A stretch of DNA of 64,000 nt from Kiloniellaceae bacterium (GTDB taxonomy: Bacteria; Pseudomonadota; Alphaproteobacteria; Kiloniellales; J153), in NCBI GenBank assembly GCA_021776135.1, contig JAJFGL010000019.1:58337-122336 (forward strand), given 5' to 3'. Positions 45,230 to 54,152 of this stretch are shown here, piece by piece (the first letter of the stretch is position 1; each line of letters begins with the position of its first letter). The notes below the pieces were generated by a model that searched no databases, was not told the DNA's origin, and saw nothing but the letters and a program-made list of their open reading frames with translations. Position numbers and translations under genes: made by a program.

Positions 45230-45925
45230 ATGACTTCGACGGCGGCTAAAAAAATTCTGCTGGTCGACGACGACGATGCCTTGCGCCAGTCGCTTGGCGA
45301 ACAGCTTCGTCTGCACGAGGAATTCCTGACCGTCGAAGCCGATAGCGGCGGCAAGGCCCTGGATGCGACCAAGCACGAATATTTCGATGCGATACTACTC
45401 GATGTCGGCTTGCCCGACATGGATGGGCGCGAGGTGTGCCGCCTGCTGCGCCGCAATGGGGTCAAATCGCCCATTATCATGCTGACCGCGCACCAAAGCG
45501 ACGCCGATCAGATTCTGGGCCTGGATATGGGCGCCAACGACTACGTGGCGAAGCCGTTCAAGCTTTCGGTTTTGCTCGCGCGGCTGCGGGCGCAGTTGCG
45601 CCAACATGAACAAAGCGAAGATGCGGTCTTTACCATCGGCGCCTACACCTTCCGGCCGAGCGCCAAGATACTTATCCACGGCGAGACCAAGAAAAAGGTC
45701 CGCCTGACCGAGAAGGAAACCGCGATCCTGAAGTATCTGTATCGCAGCGGCGCGACGGTGGTCGGGCGCGATACGCTTCTGGGCGAAGTCTGGGGCTATA
45801 ACGCGGGCGTGACGACTCACACCCTGGAAACCCACGTTTACCGCTTGCGCCAGAAAATCGAGGAGGATCCCTCGAATGCGGAATTGCTGGTGACCGAACC
45901 GGGCGGCTACCGCTTGGCGCCGTAA
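45230..45925 (+). CDS. OmpR/PhoB family response regulator
   Basis: A 231-residue regulator. The receiver (about 8-122) has the acidic pocket DDDD, the phosphoacceptor in LLDVGLPDMDG (Asp about 56), the Thr in MLTAHQ and the Lys in VAKPFK. The winged-helix output (about 135-230) ends VYRLRQKIEEDPSNAELLVTEPGGYRL. No histidine kinase is adjacent, so it is an orphan here. Its end overlaps the convergent MFS gene by 19 bases. Confidence 0.93.
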   Translation: MTSTAAKKILLVDDDDALRQSLGEQLRLHEEFLTVEADSGGKALDATKHEYFDAILLDVGLPDMDGREVCRLLRRNGVKSPIIMLTAHQSDADQILGLDMGANDYVAKPFKLSVLLARLRAQLRQHEQSEDAVFTIGAYTFRPSAKILIHGETKKKVRLTEKETAILKYLYRSGATVVGRDTLLGEVWGYNAGVTTHTLETHVYRLRQKIEEDPSNAELLVTEPGGYRLAP

Positions 45926-47115
45926 CCGCGCCGGCCCAACCATAAGGCCAGCCAAAGCCCCAAGACCGCCGCCAGAACCGCGACGGTCCCAAAGACCGGG
46001 GCCGATATGTCCCAACCGCCGCTGAGCTTAAAAGCCTGGGCCAAGAGCACGGGCCCGACTAGAACCCCCAGGTTTCGTCCGGTCATGATGACGCCGAAGG
46101 CCCGCGCCGCCGCGGCGCCGGGTCCGGCGATCACACTGGGCATGGCGAAGAGGCAGGTTGGGCAAATCCCGGCGCCTATGCCATAGACGACGAGGGAAAC
46201 GATCCCCGCCGCGCCACCGCCGACGAGAGGTATCGACCACCACACCGCGGCCTGGGAGACCAAACCCACCAGCAATACGGGGCCGAGCGGAACCCCCGTG
46301 CGAAGCACCAGTCCGACCACCAGGTTGGTGAGGATCAGCACGATCACCGGAATGACATAACCGGCCACCGCCAAACCGGGCGCCAAGCCATGGACCTCGA
46401 CCAGGTATTGCGGCAGCCAGGTCATGTAGGCGAAATATTGACAGGACCACAGAGTGAAGACCGCCGCCGCCAGAGCCAGGCATCGGCGCTGGCGGGGATC
46501 GGCATCGCGGACCCCGGATGCGGGGGCGCTGGCAACCGTAAACGCGAGCGCGCCGCGCCGCTTCAAGACCCAGGTCCAGAACGCCAGGGCAAGCGAGGCC
46601 GCGATGGCAGCCAGCCAGAGCAACTGCCAGCCGGCCCAAGCGAAAGCCACGGGGGCCAGCGCCGTGGCCGCCAATTGCCCGGCGGGAATCCAGCTCGCGG
46701 TCAGGCCAACCGCGATCGGCAGATGGCGCGCCGAGGCATTGGCGTTCACCAGGACCGGTCCGGCGATCGCCAGCACCGCGAAGCCCGCGCCCTCCAAGGC
46801 GCGTCCGGCAAGAACCGCGGCTTGAACCGACGGCGCCGCCAGAATTAAAAGATTGCCAAAAATCATCGATGCCAGTCCGGCCCAAATCGGCCCGGCCAAA
46901 CCGCGCCGCGCCAGGGCCCGGCCCAGGGCCAGGGACATGGTCAAGCCCGCGACCGCGTAGACAGACATCAAGCCGCCGGCCAAGGTCCGGTCGTAGCGGT
47001 AGCTGTCCAGCAGAACCGGCAAGACCGGCGGCAGCTTGAATTGCTGATAGGCCGCCAAGTAGGCCAGACTCAGGCCGAAGGCGATCATGGTCAGATTGCT
47101 GCGCGTCGGGGTCAT
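45907..47115 (-). CDS. MFS transporter
   Basis: A 402-residue major facilitator with about twelve hydrophobic segments. It shows the MFS-like motif A region (ALARRGLAG after TM2) and ASGVRDADPRQRR in the central cytoplasmic loop. It resembles the CynX/NimT-like anion or drug carriers in general form; the substrate is unknown. Divergent from the MBL-fold gene. Confidence 0.85.
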   Translation of the reverse strand: MTPTRSNLTMIAFGLSLAYLAAYQQFKLPPVLPVLLDSYRYDRTLAGGLMSVYAVAGLTMSLALGRALARRGLAGPIWAGLASMIFGNLLILAAPSVQAAVLAGRALEGAGFAVLAIAGPVLVNANASARHLPIAVGLTASWIPAGQLAATALAPVAFAWAGWQLLWLAAIAASLALAFWTWVLKRRGALAFTVASAPASGVRDADPRQRRCLALAAAVFTLWSCQYFAYMTWLPQYLVEVHGLAPGLAVAGYVIPVIVLILTNLVVGLVLRTGVPLGPVLLVGLVSQAAVWWSIPLVGGGAAGIVSLVVYGIGAGICPTCLFAMPSVIAGPGAAAARAFGVIMTGRNLGVLVGPVLLAQAFKLSGGWDISAPVFGTVAVLAAVLGLWLALWLGRRGYGAKR

Positions 47116-47261
47116 GGCTGGGATCGGCTGTTAAGGGCAGGGCGGGCGGCAGTCTCGCCCATGAACTCACCATACTCTAGAGCAGAAATCGTTTGGGCCC
47201 GGCCCGGCGACCCTCTACATATGTGACAGGGAGAGCCAAGAAACGGAAAGTACCGGCGATT

Positions 47262-48095
47262 GTGAACGACGGGTCGACTTTCTCGGTTAAATTTTGGGGC
47301 GTGCGCGGCTCGATCGCCTGCGCCGGCGATTCGCACCGGCGTTACGGCGGCAATACCCCCTGCCTGGAAGTACGCTGCGGTCCCCACCTTTTGATCTTCG
47401 ATGCCGGGACCGGCTTGCGGCCCCTGGGCGAGGCCCTGGCCAAGGAGCCATGGGTGGCCGGGGATCTGTTCCTGACTCATACCCACCTGGACCACACCGT
47501 CGGCTTGCCTTTTTTCGCGCCCATGTACGACCCCAAGAACCGCATTCGGCTATGGGCCGGGCATCTGTTGCCCGAGTTAACGCTTCAAGACACGATCGCC
47601 AAGTTCATGACCCCGCCGCTGTTTCCCGTACCGCCGACTGTTTTCTCCTGCAATGTTAGTTTTCACGATTTCAAGGCCGGCGAAACCTTGATGCCGCGCC
47701 CCGATGTCGTGCTGCGTACCGCGCCTCTCAATCATCCCAACGGCGCCACCGGATACCGGATCGAATATGCCGGCAAATCGATCTGCTACATCACCGATAC
47801 CGAGCATGTCGAAAACCAGCCCGACAAAAACATCCTGGACCTCATCGAGAACGCCGACATCGTGATCTACGATTCGACCTACACGGATGAGGAGTTTCCA
47901 AAGTACCGCACCTGGGGCCATTCGACCTGGCAAGAAGGGGTTCGCCTCTGCGACCGGGCGGGGGTGGGGCGCTTGGTCATCTTTCATCACGACCCCGGGC
48001 ACGACGACACCTTCATGGACGGGGTCGCGGCGGCGGCGGAGGCCGCGCGGCCCGGTACGATAGTTGCGCGCGAAGGCATGGTGTTATCTCCCTGA
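47262..48095 (+). CDS. MBL-fold metallo-hydrolase (possible cyclic-nucleotide phosphodiesterase)
   Basis: A 277-residue metallo-beta-lactamase-fold protein. VKFWGVRGSIACAG opens it; the metal motif is FLTHTHLDHTVGLPFF (HxHxDH), followed by LNHPNGATGYRIEY, YITDTEH and FHHDPGHDD. The WGVRGS subgroup is often annotated as 3',5'-cyclic-nucleotide phosphodiesterase. The cyclase gene follows 31 bases later, which supports that role, but general MBL hydrolase is safer. The GTG at 47262 is preferred over longer starts at 47193 and 47223. Confidence 0.82.
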   Translation: MNDGSTFSVKFWGVRGSIACAGDSHRRYGGNTPCLEVRCGPHLLIFDAGTGLRPLGEALAKEPWVAGDLFLTHTHLDHTVGLPFFAPMYDPKNRIRLWAGHLLPELTLQDTIAKFMTPPLFPVPPTVFSCNVSFHDFKAGETLMPRPDVVLRTAPLNHPNGATGYRIEYAGKSICYITDTEHVENQPDKNILDLIENADIVIYDSTYTDEEFPKYRTWGHSTWQEGVRLCDRAGVGRLVIFHHDPGHDDTFMDGVAAAAEAARPGTIVAREGMVLSP

Positions 48096-48126
48096 GGGCG
48101 GGATTCGGGACCAAGATATTGAGGTC

Positions 48127-49536
48127 ATGAACACGACCACGACACCCAGCTTATCCCCGCCGCCCGAAAAGCCGGCGCCCTCGCCTTCGCTTATGCGCCG
48201 TTTGCGTGGCGGGGACATGGAAAGCCGCCTGCCGGAACGGGTGCGCGAGGCCATTCAGCGGCAAGGGGACGCGACCGAGCGGCTGATCGGTTGGATGCAA
48301 CTCGCCGTGGTTTCGATATTCGCGACTCTCTACACCGTCGCCCCCAAGACCGCGCCCATGGACGGTGGAATACAGCCGGTGCCCTGGGCGATCGGGGCCT
48401 ACTTCCTGTTCACCTTGCTGCGCCTCGCCCTGGCTTACAAAATCAGCCTGCCCGGCTGGTTCTTGCTGATGTCGATACTGATCGACATGGGCCTTCTCTT
48501 CAGCCTGATCTGGAGCTTCCACATCCAGTACGGGCAACCGGCATCGTTTTATCTGAAGGCGCCGACCCTGTTGTACGTCTTCATCTTCATCGCCTTGCGC
48601 GCCCTGCGCTTCGAGGCCCGCTTTGTGATCGCGGCCGGGGTCGCGGCGGCCCTGGGCTGGGCCGGGTTGGTTTACTACGTGATCTCCGTCGATCCCGGCG
48701 ACAACATGATCACCCGCGATTACGTGGCCTACATGACCTCAAATAGCGTCCTTCTGGGCGCCGAGTTCGACAAGATTATATCGATTCTGCTGGTGTCGCT
48801 GATCTTGGGAGCGGCGCTGATTCGGGGCCGGCGGCTTCTGGTGCGCGCGGTCTCGGAAGGGGCGGCGGCGCAGGAATTATCGCGCTTCTTCGCCCCGGAA
48901 ATCGCCAAGAAAATCCGCGGTTCCGACCGCCAGATCGCGGCTGGCAGCGGCGAGGCGCGCGACGCCGCGATTGTCAATTTCGACATGCGCGGTTTCACCC
49001 GCTACGCCGAAAGCCATGCCCCGGATCAGGTGGTGGGCTTGCTCGGCGAATATCAAAAGCTGATCGTGCCCATCGTCCAAAAACACGGCGGCAGCATCGA
49101 CAAGTTCCTAGGCGATGGAATCATGGCGACCTTCGGCGCCGCCTCGCCGTCCCAAACCTACGCGGCGGATGCCGTGCGCGCGGTCGAGGAAGCGGTCGCG
49201 GCGGCGCGGGTCTGGCAGGCCGGTAACGAAGCGCGGGGCTTGCCGGCGCCAAGCGTAAATGCCGCGGTCGCATCCGGGCGTATCGTGTTCGGGGCGATTG
49301 GCGACGACACCCGCCTGGAATACACCGTGATCGGCGATGCGGTGAACCTCTCGGCCAAGCTGGAGCAGTACAACAAGCACCTGAAAACCGCGGCCCTGTG
49401 CGACACGGCGACGTATGAACTCGCCCAGGCCCAGGGCTATGGGGCGGATAAGGGCGCGGCGAGCGGGCGGCGGGAAAATCAAGCCCAGGTTCCCGGCATC
49501 GGGCACCCGGTCGACGTGATCGTCTTGGCGTCCTGA
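48127..49536 (+). CDS. Membrane-bound class III adenylate/guanylate cyclase
   Basis: A 469-residue protein. About six membrane helices (residues 55-260) precede a class III catalytic domain (about 285-440). The two metal Asp are in NFDMRGFTRYAE and KFLGDGIMATFG, and GAIGDDTRLEYTVIGDAVNLSAKLEQYNK carries the substrate and Asn positions. The usual transition-state Arg (xARLE) is Lys here. The Lys before FLGD favours ATP over GTP. The membrane part may sense a signal directly, like a MASE-type module. Probably co-transcribed with the MBL-fold gene. Confidence 0.88.
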   Translation: MNTTTTPSLSPPPEKPAPSPSLMRRLRGGDMESRLPERVREAIQRQGDATERLIGWMQLAVVSIFATLYTVAPKTAPMDGGIQPVPWAIGAYFLFTLLRLALAYKISLPGWFLLMSILIDMGLLFSLIWSFHIQYGQPASFYLKAPTLLYVFIFIALRALRFEARFVIAAGVAAALGWAGLVYYVISVDPGDNMITRDYVAYMTSNSVLLGAEFDKIISILLVSLILGAALIRGRRLLVRAVSEGAAAQELSRFFAPEIAKKIRGSDRQIAAGSGEARDAAIVNFDMRGFTRYAESHAPDQVVGLLGEYQKLIVPIVQKHGGSIDKFLGDGIMATFGAASPSQTYAADAVRAVEEAVAAARVWQAGNEARGLPAPSVNAAVASGRIVFGAIGDDTRLEYTVIGDAVNLSAKLEQYNKHLKTAALCDTATYELAQAQGYGADKGAASGRRENQAQVPGIGHPVDVIVLAS

Positions 49537-49567
49537 ACCACCGGCCCGGGATACCGCGACGCGCGCG

Positions 49568-49771
49568 TTATTTCGCGCGGGCCGTCTTGGTTGAGGGTAT
49601 ATTGGCGCTTCCTTCCAGAAAGGCCTGAAGGTCGCATGGGGAGACCCGCCATTCCTTGCCGATCTTGAAACCGCGCAAATGTCCCTTGCGGAGCCACTGG
49701 GTTACCGTGCGCTCGTTTATTTGCAGGCGCTCCGCCACTTGCGGCGGGGTCCAGAGCTTGTCGTCGTTCAT
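49568..49771 (-). CDS. Small helix-turn-helix (excisionase-type) protein
   Basis: A 67-residue DNA-binding protein of the MerR/excisionase HTH_17 type: WTPPQVAERLQINERTVTQWLRKGHLRGFKIGKEWRVSPCDLQAFLE fills nearly the whole length. There is no effector domain. It is at the downstream end of the glycan gene run, 113 bases from the hypothetical membrane protein, and may be a local regulator. No phage genes are near. Confidence 0.85.
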   Translation of the reverse strand: MNDDKLWTPPQVAERLQINERTVTQWLRKGHLRGFKIGKEWRVSPCDLQAFLEGSANIPSTKTARAK

Positions 49772-49884
49772 GGAATGCTCGCGGGCTATCTCTGCCGGTT
49801 AGCCAAAATGCCGGATAACGATTAAATCGCCGTTAATGGGCGGCAAACCGCTGAATAGAACGTTATCCACCCCTTAACATCCCT

Positions 49885-50418
49885 TTAGCTAGAGGGCTTT
49901 TCGCTGGGGCCGGGCGCCACTTGCTCGCCATGGGCGTCAATACCTAAATCCAGCAAGTTACCGGCCGTGGTCTCGTCCAAGGCGATGCGGTTGTCGCGTG
50001 CCGCCTTGGTCGCGCGCCAGGCAATGTCCTCGAAACCCTCAAGACTGGATTCGAGCGTGAGCGTGGCGCCGGCGCCGCTTAATGTAAGCTGCATGAAACC
50101 TTCGCCTTCGCCCCGGGCGCGCTGCCGCCTGCTGCCGTAGTAGCGTAGTTTCAATCGTTCCAAATCGTGCCAAGGCAGGGCGACAACCCCCAGAGCCCGG
50201 CTTCCTATGGCGTCGTCGCCGACTGAGATGGCGGTGAAATGACGCCTGAGCGTGCGATACCCGAAGACACCGAAAATCGCGCTGATGCCCCCGAAGACCA
50301 AGAATACGATCGGGCCGGGCGGCGCGGTAACCATCACTCCAAGGCCGACGATCAGGCCGGTGCCGGCGCGAAAATAATCGGCGGCCAGCGACTTAATGGG
50401 GTAGCGGACGATCTTCAC
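49885..50418 (-). CDS. Hypothetical membrane protein with PH-like domain
   Basis: A 177-residue protein I do not recognise. Two adjacent hydrophobic helices (about residues 18-52, GTGLIVGLGVMVTAPPGPIVFLVFGGISAIFGVFGY) are followed by a soluble part with alternating beta-like segments (FTAISVGDDAIGSRALGVVALPWHDLERLKLRYYGSRRQ), which resembles bacterial PH/YdbT-like domains. It overlaps the polysaccharide deacetylase gene by four bases, so it is part of the glycan operon. Confidence 0.75.
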   Translation of the reverse strand: MKIVRYPIKSLAADYFRAGTGLIVGLGVMVTAPPGPIVFLVFGGISAIFGVFGYRTLRRHFTAISVGDDAIGSRALGVVALPWHDLERLKLRYYGSRRQRARGEGEGFMQLTLSGAGATLTLESSLEGFEDIAWRATKAARDNRIALDETTAGNLLDLGIDAHGEQVAPGPSEKPSS

Positions 50419-51230
50419 GCCACGCCTCGGGAGCTAGCGTGACTCTCGCAAGAGCTAAGCTCATGGGCTTGCGAAAAAACTTCGCGGGGAGCGGTGAAAT
50501 CCACGGCCGGGTGCGCTTGCAGGAGGCCCAAAAGGCGGTCGAGAAAGTCCCAAGCCGGCGCGTCGTGGGCCAGGTGGTGAGTCAGAATTCCGCTCGGCTC
50601 CGCCGGGTCGGCACGGCCCAGACGACGGTCCTCCAGGTGCGCGCGCAGCTGCTTCAGCGCCGCCTCCACCCCCAGGAAGCCGCGCGGCGCGCGCCAGCGC
50701 ATGATGTCGAGGTGGGTGTTCACTTGCAGGACGCCAGGCCCGGCGAAGACGCGCCCGCGCGGCCCCAGCGCCGATAATCCGCCATAGCCCAGACCGCCGA
50801 GCGCGGCGGCGGCCTCCGGCGCGATGCGGTTCCAAGGCGGCACCATGACCGGCAGCCAATCCCCGGCGAAAAGCGCGTCCATCCGCGCCCGGCCACGGGT
50901 CAAATCGGCCAACACCGCGTCCAGGGGCCGATGGGTCCCCAGTTCCCATTTACGCGCGCCGGCCGGGGCATGGTTGAGATGCGCGAAGCCATGCTGAACC
51001 GGGACCGCGTCCGGGCCGGCCATGGCGATCCGCCGCGCCAGAGCCGGGGTCGCGCGGGCTGGAATGACCGCCAGCATCAAAATCGCCCCACGGCGCCGCG
51101 CGATCTCTAGAAGACGGTCAAGGGCGGCACTCGGCTCAACCGCGTCGTCGTCGCGCCACCATATGGCGGCGCGCCGCCCCGCTCTATGCCAGGCATCCAA
51201 TTCCGCCGCGAGATCGGACCAGGAGTTCAT
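50415..51230 (-). CDS. Polysaccharide deacetylase-family protein (cytoplasmic)
   Basis: A 271-residue NodB-fold protein without signal peptide. WWRDDDAVEPSAALDRLL carries the metal and catalytic Asp residues, VQHGFAHLNH the metal His pair, and VMVPPWNRIAP and ILTHHLAHD the later motifs. This subgroup is found next to glycosyltransferases. Deacetylation of a sugar intermediate is the likely role. It overlaps the next gene by four bases and follows the glycosyltransferase by 12. Confidence 0.85.
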   Translation of the reverse strand: MNSWSDLAAELDAWHRAGRRAAIWWRDDDAVEPSAALDRLLEIARRRGAILMLAVIPARATPALARRIAMAGPDAVPVQHGFAHLNHAPAGARKWELGTHRPLDAVLADLTRGRARMDALFAGDWLPVMVPPWNRIAPEAAAALGGLGYGGLSALGPRGRVFAGPGVLQVNTHLDIMRWRAPRGFLGVEAALKQLRAHLEDRRLGRADPAEPSGILTHHLAHDAPAWDFLDRLLGLLQAHPAVDFTAPREVFSQAHELSSCESHASSRGVA

Positions 51231-51242
51231 GGCCCGACTATA

Positions 51243-52415
51243 TCAGGATCGCCCGCCGCCGCCACACAAGGCGGTCAAGATACGCGCCGTCTCCCGCGCG
51301 CCCTCGGTCCCGATTCCCTCTAATCCGCGCGGCGGCGACGCCAAGGCCGCGCCCACGCCACGGGCCAAGGCTTCGCCGGTCAAGGGGTCGTCCTCCACGA
51401 TATGCAGCAGCCCCCGGGCCGCGAAAACCCTGGCGCGCAGGGCCTGTTCCGTCTCGCCCCGGCTGCTAAAGGGCACCACGACGGCGGGAATCCGGGCCGC
51501 CAGGACATCCATGACGGTGTTGTATCCGCCCTGACTGATCGAGAGGCGCGCTTGGCCGAGCAGCGCCCGGAAATCCGGCCGCGACCGCTCCACGACGACC
51601 CCTTGGGGGGCGCGCGCCACGGCGCTGTTAAAATCCGCTTCGGGAAAATTGGGTCCGGCCAGAACCCGCCAGGGCGCCGACGCCAAGGGGCTTAACGCGC
51701 GGGCCGCCAGGGCCGCTTCCACCAAGGGCCCGGCGACCGCGCCGCCGCCGGTCGAAACCAGAACTTCGCCGCCGCCCTGACTGGCGCCAGTGGCCGGCGC
51801 TTCCGCGCCCAAAACATAGCCGGTATAGCGCAAGCGATCGGCGACTTCGCGAACCCGGGGCAGACTGCTTTCCAAGGGCAAAATATCGGGATCGCCATGC
51901 ACCAGGGCCAAATCGTAAAGCTGGGCGAAGGTATCCAGCATCCAATCGGTCTTACCCGGCTGTTTATGGGTGGTCAGAACATCGCGCAGGGAACACAGGA
52001 TGCGGGGGCGGGGACGCGCCCGGCGGGCGTGCTCGATCAAGGGCAGCAACTCAAAACGCATCTGGCGGCGGCCGAAGGGAAACATCTCCGTCATCAGAAT
52101 GCGCGGGCGAAGCGCATCGAAGAGGCGCAGCAATTCATCGCGCCGCGCCGCCTTAAAGGGCTCGTCAAGGGGGTGTCCGTCCCGATCCACCAGAACCGAG
52201 AACGTCTCGTCGCGGGTGCGTATCGGGGTGAGTTGTATCAAGCGCGCGCGGCCTGGGTCGAGATCGGGGGCCGCCATGCCGCCCGTGACCAGCACCGTCT
52301 CCAGCCCGGCGTCGGCGGCCGCGCGCGCGACCGCCACGGCGCGCTGCAAGTGTCCGGTGCCAAGCAGGTGCTGGACGTAAAACATGACCTGGGCGGGGCG
52401 CTGAGATTCGCTCAT
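51243..52415 (-). CDS. COG4671-type (MurG-like) glycosyltransferase
   Basis: A 390-residue GT-B fold protein. The N-terminal VMFYVQHLLGTGHLQRAVAVARAAADAGLETVLVTGG and RPRILMTEMFPFGRRQMRFEL match the predicted glycosyltransferase group COG4671, and the C-terminal half has SISQGGYNTVMDVLAARIPAVVVPF for the sugar-nucleotide site. It resembles the protein at 55517-56746, so the locus has two members of this family. The ATG at 52415 overlaps the phosphatase stop; a 160-residue upstream extension is out-of-family. Confidence 0.85.
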   Translation of the reverse strand: MSESQRPAQVMFYVQHLLGTGHLQRAVAVARAAADAGLETVLVTGGMAAPDLDPGRARLIQLTPIRTRDETFSVLVDRDGHPLDEPFKAARRDELLRLFDALRPRILMTEMFPFGRRQMRFELLPLIEHARRARPRPRILCSLRDVLTTHKQPGKTDWMLDTFAQLYDLALVHGDPDILPLESSLPRVREVADRLRYTGYVLGAEAPATGASQGGGEVLVSTGGGAVAGPLVEAALAARALSPLASAPWRVLAGPNFPEADFNSAVARAPQGVVVERSRPDFRALLGQARLSISQGGYNTVMDVLAARIPAVVVPFSSRGETEQALRARVFAARGLLHIVEDDPLTGEALARGVGAALASPPRGLEGIGTEGARETARILTALCGGGGRS

Positions 52416-53008
52416 GGCGTCAACTCCAGATTGAGGTCTTCGACATGGGGGCGGCCATGGGCATCCAGCGTAAAGCGATGGGCACAGGCATCGCGCATTT
52501 TTTCCGGCGGGCGGCCGGTCATGTCCCAGCCGCGGGCCCAGGCATAGAGAGCCCGGATCGCCCCCTTGTGGGTCACCGCGAGACAAGGTGCGCCGGCCGT
52601 GGCCAGGGCCGCGAGCAGGGACGCCAGACGGCCCTGAACGTCGCGTGGCGATTCGCCGCCCGGCGGCCGGAAGTCCAGCCCCCGCGCTTCCGCCGCCGCC
52701 ATGGCGGTGCCATCCGCCGCCCGCAGCTCGGCGAGGAGGCGGCCCTCCCAGGCGCCCCAGTTCATTTCGATCAGCGCCGGCTCCGCGCCCCAATCGCCTT
52801 TGGGATGGAGCAAGGCCGCGGTCTCGCGCGCCCGGATCAAGGGGCTGGACCGCAAGACCCAGTCCGCGCCGCCTATCCCGGGCGGCAGACGCCAAGCCCC
52901 GGCGGCGGCGCGGCCTTCCGGCGACAGGGGCACGTCGCTACGGCCCTGGATACGGCCTTCGGCATTCCAGGCGGTCGGACCGTGGCGGATGACAACAAGC
53001 TCGGTCAT
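52412..53008 (-). CDS. Histidine phosphatase family protein
   Basis: A 198-residue phosphoglycerate mutase-like phosphatase. The catalytic motif is VVIRHGPTAWNAEGRIQG, with a second His in LAVTHKGAIRALYAW. Glu in EMNWGAWEG is the likely proton donor. Its place inside a glycosyltransferase operon, with four-base overlaps on both sides, suggests a sugar-phosphate substrate; that is inferred. Confidence 0.88.
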   Translation of the reverse strand: MTELVVIRHGPTAWNAEGRIQGRSDVPLSPEGRAAAGAWRLPPGIGGADWVLRSSPLIRARETAALLHPKGDWGAEPALIEMNWGAWEGRLLAELRAADGTAMAAAEARGLDFRPPGGESPRDVQGRLASLLAALATAGAPCLAVTHKGAIRALYAWARGWDMTGRPPEKMRDACAHRFTLDAHGRPHVEDLNLELTP

Positions 53009-54135
53009 GGCGTCAGGGCCGCGCGCAGAATTTCGTCGAGGCCGGCCGCCGCACGGTTCAAATCGTGGTGCGCTTCGACATGGGCGCGCGCCGCTTCGCC
53101 CATGGCCCGGCGGCGCGCCGGCGCATCGAGCAGATGGCCCACGGCATGGGCGAAGGCCGCCGCGTCGCCGGGCGGCGTCAGCAGGCCGGTCGCGCCGTCG
53201 CGCAGGGTGGCGGCGACGCCGCCGCTAGCGCCGGCCACCGCCGGCAAGCCCGCCGCCTGGGCTTCCAAGAGAGCCATGCCGTAAGCCTCGTTGATCGCCG
53301 GCCAAATCAGCAGGTCGCAGGCGGCATACAAGTTCGCTAAGTCGCCGCCTGACACCGCGCCAAGGAAAACCACGCGCCCAGGTGGGGCCCAGAAAAAGGC
53401 TTCCTCGACCTCTTGGCGCGCCGGTCCATCGCCGGCGATGAGAAGCCGCCAAGACCGGCCCGCCAAGCGCTTAAGCGCCTCGGCCAACAAACGATAGGAC
53501 GCGAGCTTGTCGCCGGGACGCATCATCGCCACCGCGAACAGCCAGGGTTGCGCCGGGTCGAGGCCCTGGGCCGCCGCGAGTTCCCGCCGGTGGAAATCGC
53601 GCCGGGCGGCCGCGGCCCGGTACGGCCCGGCATCGAGGAAAGGGGCGATCCGCCGCACCGGAGCAAAATCCGCCAGGGCCGGAACATCGGCGGGGTTTAG
53701 AGCAACTATGGTTTTAGCCTGGGACAAGGCGCCAAGCGTGGCCGCGTGGCTTCTGGCCCAAGGACCCTGGGCGCGCTTCATGGCCACGGACGCCTCGGCG
53801 GCGATATAGGGAATATTCAGGGCCCGGCTGACCGTCGGACCGATCCAATCGGGGGCCTTGTAATAGAGGTGATAGGTGAACCAGAGATCCGGCCGCATGC
53901 CGGGATCGGCCCGGTAGCGGCGCAGCAGGCGCGCGGCAAGCCGGTCGCCGAGGCGGGCGAGGCGGGCCTGGCGCGCATCGTCCCCGGCGCCGTCCCAGGA
54001 CCGCAGGCGGCTGGCCAGTTCGACCCGGTGCCCGGCCATTGCCAGGGCGTCCATGAGCAAGCGCGCCATGCGCCGGTCGCCCGAGGGGATCGGGTGATCC
54101 GGCGGCTTCAGCGGGGCATAAAACGCTATGTTCAC
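53005..54135 (-). CDS. Glycosyltransferase family 4-like protein
   Basis: A 376-residue GT-B enzyme. The N-terminus NIAFYAPLKPPDHPIPSGDRRMARLLMDALAMAGHRVEL is typical, and the nucleotide-sugar site LIWPAINEAYGMALLEAQAAGLPAVAGASGG (E-x7-E) is in the C-terminal half. The GTG at 54135 is used; the frame up to 54426 is a shadow of the next gene. Donor and acceptor unknown. Confidence 0.87.
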   Translation of the reverse strand: MNIAFYAPLKPPDHPIPSGDRRMARLLMDALAMAGHRVELASRLRSWDGAGDDARQARLARLGDRLAARLLRRYRADPGMRPDLWFTYHLYYKAPDWIGPTVSRALNIPYIAAEASVAMKRAQGPWARSHAATLGALSQAKTIVALNPADVPALADFAPVRRIAPFLDAGPYRAAAARRDFHRRELAAAQGLDPAQPWLFAVAMMRPGDKLASYRLLAEALKRLAGRSWRLLIAGDGPARQEVEEAFFWAPPGRVVFLGAVSGGDLANLYAACDLLIWPAINEAYGMALLEAQAAGLPAVAGASGGVAATLRDGATGLLTPPGDAAAFAHAVGHLLDAPARRRAMGEAARAHVEAHHDLNRAAAGLDEILRAALTP

Positions 54136-54152
54136 AGGGCGCCGGCCCGGCC

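Noticed and set aside
46028..47173. 381-codon minus-strand frame over the MFS gene
   Set aside because: Gly/Arg-rich shadow; the MFS frame has twelve clear hydrophobic helices.
52416..52895. 160-residue N-terminal extension of the glycosyltransferase at 51243
   Set aside because: It is a Gly/Arg/Pro-rich shadow of the phosphatase gene; the family N-terminus starts at 52415.
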